Positions 1 through 8,670 of a stretch of 64,000 nucleotides of DNA are shown in pieces. The stretch's first letter is position 1. The number at the start of each line of letters is the position of its first letter. Source of the DNA: Deltaproteobacteria bacterium (GTDB taxonomy: Bacteria; Myxococcota; Myxococcia; Myxococcales; 40CM-4-68-19). Under the pieces are notes generated by a model, which saw only the letters and a program-made list of their open reading frames with translations, searched no databases and was not told where the DNA came from. The translations under genes and the position numbers were made by a program. The stretch spans positions 1-64,000 of the forward strand of contig JANYKT010000114.1 of NCBI GenBank assembly GCA_025358085.1. Reading direction: 5' to 3'.

Positions 1-942
1 TTCTGCGACGTCATTCACGAGCGGATGAAGCAGAAGCCCTATGACGAACTGATCTCCGGCTGCGATACCTTGTCGAGCGTGGTGCCGCGGCAGCAGGCCG
101 AAAAGCTGGCGGTGATTCAGGAGATCATCAATGAATTGCCCAACAGCGTGATCGCCCGCGCGCCTTCGGACCAGCGGGAGCGCCTGCGCACCGTCCGCGA
201 TCAGCTCGCGGCGCAGCGGCAGGTGTCCCCCGCCGATGTGGAGAAGCAGGCGCCGTCCCTGATGGATCGCTTCCGCGAGCGCGACGGCGCCATCGGCAAC
301 CTGGCTGTGGTCACCGCCGCGCCCAACGCGAAGACCGAGCTGGCGGAGAACCTGCGCAACTTCGTCAAAGGGGTCCGCAACGTGCAGGTCGCCGGCCGGA
401 GCTGGGACGCCACGGGTGAGAACGTCATCTTCGCCGACCTGCTCGACAACATCGATCGCGAAGGTCCCCGGACTACTTTTCTCTCTTTCGCAGGCGTTTT
501 TCTTCTGGTGTTCATCTTCTTCCGCCGCATCCGCACCAGCGTCGAAGTGGTAGGAACGTTGACCGTCGGAATCATCTTGATGTGCGGCGCGGCCACCCTG
601 CTTGGATTGAAGATCAACTTCTTCAACTTCATCGTCTTTCCGATCACCTTCGGTATCGCCGTTGATTACGGCGCGAACGTCGCGGCTCGTATTCACGAGC
701 GAGGCGGACAGGTGCTCGCCTCGCTGGCGGAAGTCGGCCCCGCGGTCGCTTTGTGTTCGTGGACTTCAATCATTGGCTATGGGTCTCTTTTGCAAGCAGC
801 CAATCGCGCACTGAGGTCTTTTGGCTGGTACGCGATGGTCGGCGAAGTAACGACGATTGCCACTGCGCTGATCCTGCTTCCTGCGCTTCTGCTGCTCGCC
901 CGTCCACGCGGGCCCGTCGCGCGCCCCGACGAACAGGCCTGA
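1..942 (+). CDS. MMPL/RND-family exporter, C-terminal part (5' end outside window)
   Basis: The reading frame is open from base 1, so this is the 3' end of a longer gene; about 313 residues are visible. A periplasmic loop is followed by a run of hydrophobic helices in the last 150 residues. The segment FGIAVDYGANVAARI matches the conserved G-x-x-x-D-Y region of transmembrane helix 4 in MMPL/RND exporters, which normally drives proton-coupled export of lipids or hopanoid-type molecules. The substrate cannot be told. The last 240 bases matter for the neighbourhood, because parts of them recur in degraded form at 8671-8780, beyond the nos operon. Confidence 0.8.
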   Translation, partial: FCDVIHERMKQKPYDELISGCDTLSSVVPRQQAEKLAVIQEIINELPNSVIARAPSDQRERLRTVRDQLAAQRQVSPADVEKQAPSLMDRFRERDGAIGNLAVVTAAPNAKTELAENLRNFVKGVRNVQVAGRSWDATGENVIFADLLDNIDREGPRTTFLSFAGVFLLVFIFFRRIRTSVEVVGTLTVGIILMCGAATLLGLKINFFNFIVFPITFGIAVDYGANVAARIHERGGQVLASLAEVGPAVALCSWTSIIGYGSLLQAANRALRSFGWYAMVGEVTTIATALILLPALLLLARPRGPVARPDEQA

Positions 943-1231
943 CGCTGCTGTTGTCGCAGGACGCGAAGGCGCGAATTCGCGCAACAAATGCGTGGGTGCA
1001 AACCTTGCGCGCCAACTAGCACCCATCACGCGGAACGCAGAGTGCGCGCGGCAAAAGAGCCCCTCGCGCGATGCTGCGCGAACCAGAGCCTTGGCAATTG
1101 CCGCATCAGTCTCTCCTCGGGCGCAACGGATGCGCAGCGCCAATGCCTCTCCTGCGCGGATCTCATAGACGAAACGTTTTTGGCGCAAATAATGCAGCCC
1201 GGAAGCCGAAGCACTCCTGAGAAGGGACCCT
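943..1231. other. Intergenic region upstream of nosZ
   Basis: No convincing gene. It contains a perfect 14-bp palindrome (GCGCGAATTCGCGC, 969-982), a possible 8-bp hairpin (GTGGGTGC 992-999 with GCACCCAT 1019-1026, no T tract) and a 10-bp palindrome GGCAATTGCC (1093-1102). One of these could be an operator for the nos operon, but none matches the FNR consensus TTGATnnnnATCAA. A Shine-Dalgarno-like GAAGG lies at 1221-1225. Confidence 0.35.
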
Positions 1232-3271
1232 ATGACTTCGCTTCATTCCCGAACAACGGTTGTCGTCGCTGCTGTGGCTGTCGCAGCGCTCCTGGCCTGG
1301 TCGCGGACGAATAGCGGCTCACTGATACCCGTGGCCCATGCGAGCGCTTCGAATCCGCTGGACCAGATCATCCAGGCGCGGGGCCTGACCCCCGACGAGG
1401 CGGCGGCTGCACTCAAGGTCTTCGTGCCACCCGGCAAGTACGATGATTTCGTGATGATCACCTCCGGCGGTCACCGCGGCTCGGTCATGCTTTACGGCAT
1501 TCCTTCAATGCGGCTGCTGAAAGAGATTCCAGTCTATTCCCCCGACTCCTGGCAGGGCTATGCGCAGGGCGGCACCGACTCAATGGAACTTCTTAAGAAG
1601 GGCTCGTTCGGGCCCGGCCTGCCCACGCTCACCTGGGGCGACCTGCACCATCCCCAACTCTCCTTGACCAATGGCAAGTATGACGGTGAATGGATTGCCG
1701 TTTCGGACAAGGCCGCCGGCCGCGTTGGAATCATTTCAATGAAGGATATGCGCACCAAGACCATCTACAAGACGCCGAATACGGTCAGCGACCACCACGC
1801 CGTCTTTACCGATGACAGCGAATGGCTGGTGCAAAGCGCGTACTTCCCCATGCCCTTCAATGAGAAGAATGGCTATGCCCCGATCGAGCAGTTCAAGGAC
1901 AAATACCGGGGCAGCGCCAGCTTCCTCAAGTTCGACAAGGTGCACGGCGCCATCGAGGTCGCAAAATCTTTCCAGATTGAGCTGCCGCCCTACTTTCAGG
2001 ACTTGAGTATCCTCGGCCGGGGACCCAGCGATGGCCTCTTCTTCATCAACTCGATGGACACCGAGCTGGCCTACGGTGGAGACCTGGAAGGCCGGCCGCC
2101 ACTGGAAATCGGCGCCTCGATGCGCGAAATGGATTACCTGCATGTGATCGACTGGCACAAGGCTCTCGAGCTTTCCGCTAAACCCGGCATGACTCATATG
2201 ATCAATGGGATCCGGGTCATGCCGCTCGCTACCGCGGTGGCTGAGGGAATCATCTATTTCGTTCCCGAATCAAAGAGTCCGCACGGCGTCGATCTCACGC
2301 CGGGAGGCGAGTACCTCGCCATCTCCGGCAAGCTGGACCCGCACGTGTCGGTCTTCAGCGTGGAGAAGATCAAGAAGGCCATCGCCGACAAGAATTTCGA
2401 GGGCAAGGATCCGTATGGCGTCCCGGTCCTCAAATATGATGCCTGCCTCGAGGCCCACGTCGCGGTCGGCCTGGGGCCGTTGCACACGGTCTTCGACGAC
2501 AAGGGATATGCATATACCTCCCTGTTCCTCGACAGCGCGGTGGCCAAATGGTCGCTGGGCGGCGCCTATGCGGCGAAGAACAAGGAGAAGGAGTCCTGGA
2601 AGCTGGTGGACAAGGTCTCCATCCATTACAACGTCGGGCATCTCCAGGCCCCCGGCTCGAATACCCGCCACCCTTATGGGAAGTATCTCGTCGCTCTCAA
2701 CAAGTGGTCTGTCGATCGCTTTCCTCCGCTGGGACCCCTGCACCCGCAAAACCTCCAGTTAATCGATATCAGCGGGCCAAAGATGGTGCTGTTGAGTGAC
2801 ACGCCCACCATCGGCGAGCCGCACAACGCGATGATCCTTCCGATCGAGCTCATGCAGGCCTGGCGCACCTATCCGGAGACCGGCTTCGACGCTGCGAAGA
2901 TGACCCACAGCGCGTATGCGGTCACACAGGGCAAGGAAAGAATCGAGCGCAAGGGCAACGTGGTCACCGTCTTTGGAACGGTGATGCGCTCGCACTTCAC
3001 GCCCGACACGGTGCGGGTGAAAGAGGGCGACAAAGTCGTCTTCAACTGGACCAACGTGGAGACGGCCGAGGACGCGACGCATGGGTTCGGCCTGCACGGC
3101 TACAACATCAATCTCTCCATTGACCCGGGCGCGACCGAGCGCGCGGAGTTCGTGGCCGTCAAGGGCGGGGTCTATCCCTTCTATTGCACCGAGTTCTGCT
3201 CGGCACTGCATATGGAAATGACCGGCTGGCTTTTGGTCGAGCCCAAGGGTACCAAGCTGGCGGAGAAGTAG
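1232..3271 (+). CDS. nosZ: Nitrous-oxide reductase, Sec-dependent (clade II type)
   Basis: Periplasmic copper enzyme that reduces N2O to N2; 679 residues. The N terminus is an ordinary Sec signal peptide (hydrophobic residues about 9-22, AHASA near 35-39) with no twin-arginine motif, which marks the clade II (atypical) form. CuZ-type histidines are visible, for example DHH at 187-189. The C-terminal cupredoxin domain carries the complete CuA site C652-x3-C656-x3-H660-x2-M663. The start is supported by GAAGG at 1221-1225. The GTG start of the next gene lies 2 bases after the stop, so nosZ heads a tight operon of six genes, all on this strand. Confidence 0.97.
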   Translation: MTSLHSRTTVVVAAVAVAALLAWSRTNSGSLIPVAHASASNPLDQIIQARGLTPDEAAAALKVFVPPGKYDDFVMITSGGHRGSVMLYGIPSMRLLKEIPVYSPDSWQGYAQGGTDSMELLKKGSFGPGLPTLTWGDLHHPQLSLTNGKYDGEWIAVSDKAAGRVGIISMKDMRTKTIYKTPNTVSDHHAVFTDDSEWLVQSAYFPMPFNEKNGYAPIEQFKDKYRGSASFLKFDKVHGAIEVAKSFQIELPPYFQDLSILGRGPSDGLFFINSMDTELAYGGDLEGRPPLEIGASMREMDYLHVIDWHKALELSAKPGMTHMINGIRVMPLATAVAEGIIYFVPESKSPHGVDLTPGGEYLAISGKLDPHVSVFSVEKIKKAIADKNFEGKDPYGVPVLKYDACLEAHVAVGLGPLHTVFDDKGYAYTSLFLDSAVAKWSLGGAYAAKNKEKESWKLVDKVSIHYNVGHLQAPGSNTRHPYGKYLVALNKWSVDRFPPLGPLHPQNLQLIDISGPKMVLLSDTPTIGEPHNAMILPIELMQAWRTYPETGFDAAKMTHSAYAVTQGKERIERKGNVVTVFGTVMRSHFTPDTVRVKEGDKVVFNWTNVETAEDATHGFGLHGYNINLSIDPGATERAEFVAVKGGVYPFYCTEFCSALHMEMTGWLLVEPKGTKLAEK

Positions 3272-3273
3272 CC

Positions 3274-5247
3274 GTGGCCGGAGACGCCGACATTCGCCGT
3301 CCCGATCGCGTTGCCAGCCTGACCCTGCTGGTGGTGGCTCTGTTGGCGCTGGGCTGGTCCTGGTCGGCACCCTGGTGGGAAATGCAGGCGCGAGCGCCGC
3401 AATATGGGCAGCGCACGTTGATCGTCGAGGTCAATCCGCGCGGCGTCGTGGGCGACGTCTTCGAGATCGACACGCTCGGGCATTACGTCGGCATCAGCAA
3501 GATGGAGAACTTCGCGCCCTTCGAGCGGCGACTGGCCCCGTTCGGGCTCATCGCCGCCATTCTGGGAATGTTCGCGGCGCCGTGGCTGCGGCGACCCTGG
3601 CAGCGCCTCCTGGCGGTGCTGCCGACGGTGGCCCTGCCGACGCTCTTCCTCCTCGATCTCGACTTGACCATGGCCCGCGCAGCCAACGACCGCGACCCCG
3701 ACGCGGCACTCAATCTGGTCCTCGGGCACGTGGACACCCGCCTGTTCGGCGAATACGTGCTCGCACAGTTCAAGGTGACCGCGCGTCCCGGTATCGGCCT
3801 CTTCCTCGCTGCCATTGCCGCACTGCTCGGACTGGGACTGGTCTTCGCGGTGCCCCTGCAACTCCGCAGGCGCAAGCTGCAGGCGACGGTGGCCGGAGCG
3901 GTGGCCGCCGCGCTCTGCCTGGTCGTGAGCGGCAGCGCGCAAGCGGCGGACCTCATCGTCAAAGAGGGCCAGAGCCTCGTGACAGCGATCGAGGGGGCCC
4001 GTGCTGGAGACACCCTCTTGATCGCTGGCGTGCACCGCGAGCGCGTGACCGTCAACAAGCGATTGCGCCTGTTGGGCTCCGACGGCGCAGTGCTTGACGG
4101 TGGTGGCGCTGGCACCGTGCTGCGCATCGAGGCCGACGGCGTCGAGGTAGAGGGCCTCGCCCTCCGCGGCAGCGGCGACGTCTACACTTCTGAGGACGCA
4201 GCGGTCCGCATCGAGCGCGCCGCGGGCGTACAGCTTCGACGGCTTCGCATCGAGGACACGCTCTTTGGTATCTTCGCGGTGCAGGCCGACCGCTGCCTCG
4301 TCGAAGGTTCGACCATTACCGGCAAAGACCTGCCCACTGAGCGCCGCGGCGATGGCATCCGCCTCTGGTACTCGGGCGGCTGCAAGCTGCTGGGGAACGT
4401 GCTTGATCGCAGCCGCGACCTCGTCATCTGGTATTCGTCGAACACGCTGGTTGAGAACAATGTCGTGCGTCACAGCCGCTATGGCCTTCATTACATGTTC
4501 TCGGACGACAACGTCTTCCGCGGCAATCGATTCGAGGACGATGAGGTCGGTGCAGCCATCATGTACAGCCGCCGCATCCTGCTGGAGGGGAATGCTTTCT
4601 CGTTCGCAACCGGGGTCTCGGCAAATGGTGTCTTGATCAAGGATGCAGACGACGTTTTCATCCGGGGAAATCGCTTCGTTGGAAACGCCATCGCCCTGTT
4701 TCTCGACAGCGCGCCACAGTCGCGGGGCGGAAAGCTGGAGGTCCGCGGCAACCTCTTCGCCCGCAACGACGTCGCCGTTGCGCTGCAGCCAAGCGGGAGC
4801 GGAGCCGCCTTCTGGGAAAACGCTTTCATCGGTAATCACACCCAGGTGCAGATACAAGGGACCGGCACCGCCGCCCATACACAGTGGTCGGTGGGCGGCC
4901 GGGGCAACTACTGGAGCGACGCGTTGGTGTACGACAGCGCGGGAACTGGAGTGTCGGCGCTGCCCTATCGCCCCGAGAGCAGCTACGAAGTGCTGGCGGA
5001 CCGCTATCCGTCGCTGGCTTTCTTCGACGGCACGCCCGCGGCCGACGCCATTGACATGGCCTCGCGGCTGTTTCCCCTCTTCCCGCCCCGGCCCAAACTG
5101 ATTGATGCGCATCCGTTGGTACGGCCGCCGCTGGACGATTGGACTCTGAATCGCGGCGAGCGCTCCGGGCACCTGGCTTTTGCCGGAAGTTCAGTCTTCG
5201 CGCTGGCGGCAGCGCTGCTTTGGGGGGCACGAAGGGCAGTGTCATGA
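3274..5247 (+). CDS. nosD: Fused NosB-like membrane domain and NosD copper-maturation protein
   Basis: One uninterrupted frame of 657 residues starts at GTG 3274, 2 bases after the nosZ stop; an ATG at 3184 would lie inside nosZ and is unlikely. Residues 1-200 form a membrane domain with helices near 13-31, 88-104, 111-127 and 172-193. A periplasmic loop containing GDVFEIDTLGHYVGISKM resembles NosB of clade II clusters. Residues 203-224 look like the former NosD signal peptide (ending SAQA), now an internal helix. Residues 226-620 are the parallel beta-helix (CASH/NosD) repeats that help assemble the CuZ centre. A final helix lies near 637-655. No stop or frameshift separates the two halves. 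NosB and NosD are normally separate proteins, so the fusion is unusual. Confidence 0.88.
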   Translation: MAGDADIRRPDRVASLTLLVVALLALGWSWSAPWWEMQARAPQYGQRTLIVEVNPRGVVGDVFEIDTLGHYVGISKMENFAPFERRLAPFGLIAAILGMFAAPWLRRPWQRLLAVLPTVALPTLFLLDLDLTMARAANDRDPDAALNLVLGHVDTRLFGEYVLAQFKVTARPGIGLFLAAIAALLGLGLVFAVPLQLRRRKLQATVAGAVAAALCLVVSGSAQAADLIVKEGQSLVTAIEGARAGDTLLIAGVHRERVTVNKRLRLLGSDGAVLDGGGAGTVLRIEADGVEVEGLALRGSGDVYTSEDAAVRIERAAGVQLRRLRIEDTLFGIFAVQADRCLVEGSTITGKDLPTERRGDGIRLWYSGGCKLLGNVLDRSRDLVIWYSSNTLVENNVVRHSRYGLHYMFSDDNVFRGNRFEDDEVGAAIMYSRRILLEGNAFSFATGVSANGVLIKDADDVFIRGNRFVGNAIALFLDSAPQSRGGKLEVRGNLFARNDVAVALQPSGSGAAFWENAFIGNHTQVQIQGTGTAAHTQWSVGGRGNYWSDALVYDSAGTGVSALPYRPESSYEVLADRYPSLAFFDGTPAADAIDMASRLFPLFPPRPKLIDAHPLVRPPLDDWTLNRGERSGHLAFAGSSVFALAAALLWGARRAVS

Positions 5248-5915
5248 TCGATATCAAGGAAGTCAGTCTCGACCTGGGCGAGCGCCGGGTGTTGGAGTCC
5301 GTCTCCTTCCACGTCGCGCTCGGCGAGTCGGTCGCGCTGGTGGGGCCGAACGGCTCGGGGAAGACCAGCGTGCTCCGCTGCATTCTCGGCCTGCTCCCGT
5401 ACTCGGGGAAGATCACTGTGGGCGGGCACGACGCGTTCTGCGAGCCGGTCGCGGCGCGGACGCTGATTGGCTACCTGCCGCAGCGCTCTGCTTTCGGCGA
5501 CTCGACCGCGGTGGAGACGCTGCGCTTCACCGCGCGGCTGCGCGGCCTCGACCCCGGGCGATCGCTCGCGGCGCTCGAGCGAGTAGGTCTGGCAGCCGTC
5601 GCTCACCAGCGCGCGCGCACCTTCTCAGGCGGCATGCAGCAGCGTCTGGCGCTCGCAGCGGCGCTGCTCTCGAGCCCCAAAATTTTGCTCTTTGACGAGC
5701 CCACCGCCAGCCTCGATCGCGCCGGCCAGAAGAGCTTTCTTGCCTTGGCCGCGAGCCTGCGAGGAGAGGGGCGCACGCTGGTGCTCGCCTCGCACCGCGC
5801 GGAAGAAATTGATCAGCTGGCCGATCGCGTACTTGAGTTGGACTTCGGGCACCTTCTGCCGGAGCGCGCGGGGTCTGCGGTGCTGCCACTCTTCCCGCAG
5901 CGAGCGCAGTCATGA
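5244..5915 (+). CDS. nosF: NosF, ABC ATPase for nitrous-oxide reductase maturation
   Basis: 223 residues. Walker A GPNGSGKT (34-41), ABC signature FSGGMQQ near 130, Walker B ILLFDEP and switch histidine in SHR are all present, so it should hydrolyse ATP. In the family, NosF powers NosY in moving a sulfur or copper-linked factor needed for the CuZ cluster. The ATG at 5244 overlaps the upstream stop (ATGA, 5244-5247), indicating translational coupling; a longer open frame starting at 5139 would lie inside nosD. Confidence 0.93.
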   Translation: MIDIKEVSLDLGERRVLESVSFHVALGESVALVGPNGSGKTSVLRCILGLLPYSGKITVGGHDAFCEPVAARTLIGYLPQRSAFGDSTAVETLRFTARLRGLDPGRSLAALERVGLAAVAHQRARTFSGGMQQRLALAAALLSSPKILLFDEPTASLDRAGQKSFLALAASLRGEGRTLVLASHRAEEIDQLADRVLELDFGHLLPERAGSAVLPLFPQRAQS

Positions 5916-6745
5916 GGCTGCGCGAGACTTCCCTCATCGCCGCCCGCGAAATCCGCGAAGCGCTGCGCAGCCGGTGGTTCGCCGCAGCTGCCGCAAGCTT
6001 CCTGGTGCTGGCGCTGGCGCTGTCGTGGCTTGGGCTCGCCGGGGCGCAGCGCTCGGGCCTGGCGGGCTTCGACCGGACCACCGCGGCGCTCCTCAACCTC
6101 GCCCTCCTCTTCGTACCGCTGATCGCGCTCAGCCTGGGCGGGCTCGGCATCGCGGGAGAGCTGGAGGACGGCTCCCTCGCAGTGCTGCTCGCCAATCCGG
6201 TCACGCGTGCCGAGGTTTTTTTCGGCAAGTACCTGGGCATGATCGGGGCGGTCGGCGCCGCCGTCGTCGCGGGCTTCGGAACCGCGGGCGTGGTCGTCGG
6301 GCTGCTCGCCGGCGGCGGCGAGGTGCGGCCTTTCTTGCTCTTGATCGTGCTGACTCTGCTGCTCGCGGCCGCCATGCTCGCGCTCGGGACGCTAATCTCA
6401 GTGGCCACCCGCAGCCGGGCCCGCGCGGTTGGCGCCGCCTTCGCCGCCTGGCTCGCGCTGGTCTACCTGTGCGACCTCGGGGCCATCGGCCTCGCCATCG
6501 CGCGCGCGCTTTCGCCCGGACAAGTCTTCGCGCTTTCGCTGGTCAACCCGGTCGAGCAGGCGCGCGTGCTGGGGACACTGGCCTTGACCAGCCGGCCCGA
6601 GGTGCTCGGACCCGCGGGCCTCTTCGGCGCCGACCACTTTGGGCCGCTCGGGCTCCAGCTGCTGCTCTTCGGCGCGCTCGTCTTCTGGTCGCTCGCCTCG
6701 CTCGCCGCGGGCTTTTCCCTCTTCCGCAGGGCGGTGGTGTCATGA
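5912..6745 (+). CDS. nosY: NosY, ABC permease for nitrous-oxide reductase maturation
   Basis: 277 residues with about six membrane helices, of the ABC-2 type. The sequence GGLGIAGELEDGSLAVLLA followed by NPVTRAEVFFGKY is typical of NosY-like permeases. It starts by an ATGA overlap with nosF and ends by an ATGA overlap with nosL. It should form the inner-membrane channel partner of NosF and act together with the periplasmic NosD domain. Confidence 0.92.
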   Translation: MRLRETSLIAAREIREALRSRWFAAAAASFLVLALALSWLGLAGAQRSGLAGFDRTTAALLNLALLFVPLIALSLGGLGIAGELEDGSLAVLLANPVTRAEVFFGKYLGMIGAVGAAVVAGFGTAGVVVGLLAGGGEVRPFLLLIVLTLLLAAAMLALGTLISVATRSRARAVGAAFAAWLALVYLCDLGAIGLAIARALSPGQVFALSLVNPVEQARVLGTLALTSRPEVLGPAGLFGADHFGPLGLQLLLFGALVFWSLASLAAGFSLFRRAVVS

Positions 6746-7296
6746 AGCTCTCGCTGATGGTTGCCGCCGTAGCCGCCATCCCCGCCGCCGTGCTGCTCTT
6801 TGGCGGCAGCCCCAAGCCCACCGCGGGACCCGAAGCCATCCAGTACGGCCACGAGGCGTGCGCGCGCTGCCACATGCACTTCGCCATGCCGGGCTTTGCC
6901 GGCGAGCGCCGCGGGCGTGACGGCCGGCTGGCGAAGTTCGACGATCTCGCCTGCCTTCTGCAGGCCATCGCCAGCGCTCACGAGGAGACCACCGAGGCGT
7001 GGGTCGCGGACCACGACGACGGTTCCTGGGTGCCGATCGCGAGCGCTGTCTTCGTGCGCGGCACAATGATCAGCACGCCGATGGGCTCGGGGTTGGTCGC
7101 GTTCAAGGATCGCGCCGCCGCTGCGCGCCTGGCGCGGGCGGCGATCGCGCGCATCGTTCCGCTGGAAGAATTGCTTCGCGACCGCTCGTTGCTGGAGCCG
7201 GGCGCGACTCATGCGGAGGCTGTCCCAGCTCAAGTGCAGCCTGTCCCGGCTCGAGCGGCGCCGATTGCGGCCCGCGCAGAGGAGGCACGTCCATGA
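6742..7296 (+). CDS. nosL: NosL-like copper chaperone
   Basis: 184 residues, start ATG 6742 overlapping the nosY stop. After an N-terminal hydrophobic segment the protein carries C-A-R-C-H-M (about residues 37-42), matching the C-x2-C-x-M copper(I) motif of NosL, followed by the family's D-D-L-A-C-L region. Most NosL proteins are lipoproteins with a Cys at the signal-peptide cleavage site; here that stretch (AAVLLFGGSP) has no cysteine, so the protein is either a membrane-anchored or soluble periplasmic form. The C-terminal 30 residues are Ala/Pro/Val-rich and probably disordered. In the family NosL delivers Cu(I) to apo-NosZ. Confidence 0.88.
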   Translation: MKLSLMVAAVAAIPAAVLLFGGSPKPTAGPEAIQYGHEACARCHMHFAMPGFAGERRGRDGRLAKFDDLACLLQAIASAHEETTEAWVADHDDGSWVPIASAVFVRGTMISTPMGSGLVAFKDRAAAARLARAAIARIVPLEELLRDRSLLEPGATHAEAVPAQVQPVPARAAPIAARAEEARP

Positions 7297-8651
7297 AGCG
7301 CTCGCCAATTGCATTGCTCTGCACGATCTTCTCAACCGTGGGCGGAGGCGCGGCCCGGGCCGAGGGAACACGGCCGCCCCGACCGATCTCCGAGGCGGAC
7401 ATCAAGGCCGGCAAGCCGCTCTACATGCGCGAGTGCAGTGCCTGCCACGGCGAGCGCGGCGACGGAAAGGGTCCGGCGTCGGCCTTCGTTGACCCGGCGC
7501 CGCGAAATTTCCTGCTGAAGCAATTCAAGTTCCGCACCACCGCGTCGGGCGACCCGCCGGCCACCGCCGACATCCTGCGCACCATCGAGCGCGGGTTGCC
7601 CGGTTCGGCGATGCCCTCGTTTGCCTTCCTCCCCGAGCAGGAGCGGAAACAGATTGCCGCCTGGGTGCTCAACATCGCCGACCTGATCGACGACGGCGAG
7701 CCCGCGCCCATCGCCGACCCCGGCACGCCCCCTCCCGCCACGCCAGCATCGGCCGCGCGTGGCAAGGAGCAGTACGCGGCGCTGGGCTGCTTCAACTGCC
7801 ACGGCGCGCTGGGCAAGGGTGACGGGCCGGCAGCGAAGGGCCTCGCCGATGACGATGGCCATCCCATTCCCGTGCGCGACTTCACCGGCGGCATTTTTCG
7901 CGGCGGCAGCGACAGGAAGGATCTCTATTATCGATTCACGGATGGAATGAATGGCACTCCGATGCCTTCATTCGCCGACGGTGTCTCGGATGCGGACCGC
8001 TGGGCCCTGGTCGACTATGTGCAGACTCTGCGGGTCCCGTTGGCAGCCGTTGTTATGTCTAAAGACCCAATCAAGGCGGGGCGCATGGTGACGGCCAGAT
8101 ACAGTTGCCGCGGCTGCCACGTGCTTGACGACGGGAAGGGCGGCGCGGTGGGCCCCGACCTGCGCGTTTCGGGGGCCAAGCTCGGCAGCGACTGGGTGCG
8201 GGCCTTCGTCCAGAAGCCGCGCGAGACGGGGAAGATTTATCCCTGGCGCGTTTGGCGGATGCCGCACCTGGGCGTGACGCCCGAGGAAGCTGAGGTGCTT
8301 GCGAGCTATCTCTCCGCGATGGGCCACCGCAAGCCCGGGCCGGCGACGACGCCGGAGATGGCCTCTGCGACAAAAGAAAAGCTGGATGAAGGCCAGTTGT
8401 ATTACACGGTCAAATGCGCCCAATGCCACGCGCTCGGCAAACTGATCGAGACGCCCCTCGCTGCGCAGCAAGGTCCAGACCTGATCAAGGTCGCCGGCCG
8501 GGTGGACTATGCCTTTGCGCGCAAATGGATTCTCGATCCGAAGAAGATTGATTCGAACAGCCGCATGACCATTCCGGGTCTCACGCCCGGGCAGGTGGAG
8601 GCGGTGCAAACCTTCGTCTGGAGCGCCTCGCTGGCAGCTAAAACCCCCTGA
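7293..8651 (+). CDS. Periplasmic tetraheme c-type cytochrome of the nos operon
   Basis: 452 residues with a signal peptide (cleavage near ARA, 21-23) and four c-heme motifs: CSACH 48-52, CFNCH 166-170, CRGCH 272-276 and CAQCH 375-379. Spacing suggests four class I cytochrome c domains in one chain, each followed by candidate axial methionines such as GSAMPSF and GTPMPSF. The start overlaps the nosL stop (ATGA) and is preceded by GGAGG (7281-7285). Clade II clusters commonly encode one or two small cytochromes c thought to feed electrons to NosZ; here one long protein takes that place. The direct role as NosZ electron donor is inference from operon position. Confidence 0.85.
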   Translation: MKRSPIALLCTIFSTVGGGAARAEGTRPPRPISEADIKAGKPLYMRECSACHGERGDGKGPASAFVDPAPRNFLLKQFKFRTTASGDPPATADILRTIERGLPGSAMPSFAFLPEQERKQIAAWVLNIADLIDDGEPAPIADPGTPPPATPASAARGKEQYAALGCFNCHGALGKGDGPAAKGLADDDGHPIPVRDFTGGIFRGGSDRKDLYYRFTDGMNGTPMPSFADGVSDADRWALVDYVQTLRVPLAAVVMSKDPIKAGRMVTARYSCRGCHVLDDGKGGAVGPDLRVSGAKLGSDWVRAFVQKPRETGKIYPWRVWRMPHLGVTPEEAEVLASYLSAMGHRKPGPATTPEMASATKEKLDEGQLYYTVKCAQCHALGKLIETPLAAQQGPDLIKVAGRVDYAFARKWILDPKKIDSNSRMTIPGLTPGQVEAVQTFVWSASLAAKTP

Positions 8652-8670
8652 AGGTTTGCCACGATCAGCG

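Noticed and set aside
969-1102. Perfect palindromes GCGCGAATTCGCGC and GGCAATTGCC upstream of nosZ as FNR/NNR sites
   Set aside because: Neither fits TTGATnnnnATCAA, and palindromes of 10-14 bp are expected several times by chance in 64 kb; kept only as a note on the intergenic region.
3181-5172. Long minus-strand open frame (663 codons) opposite the NosB-NosD gene
   Set aside because: It is the antisense shadow of a GC-rich gene; its composition is Arg/Gln/His-rich without any domain, while the plus strand gives a recognisable protein.
5692-7296. Open frame running from inside nosF through nosY into nosL, suggesting a larger NosL fusion
   Set aside because: nosF and nosY are translated in other frames and NosL has its own signal peptide and ATGA-coupled start at 6742.
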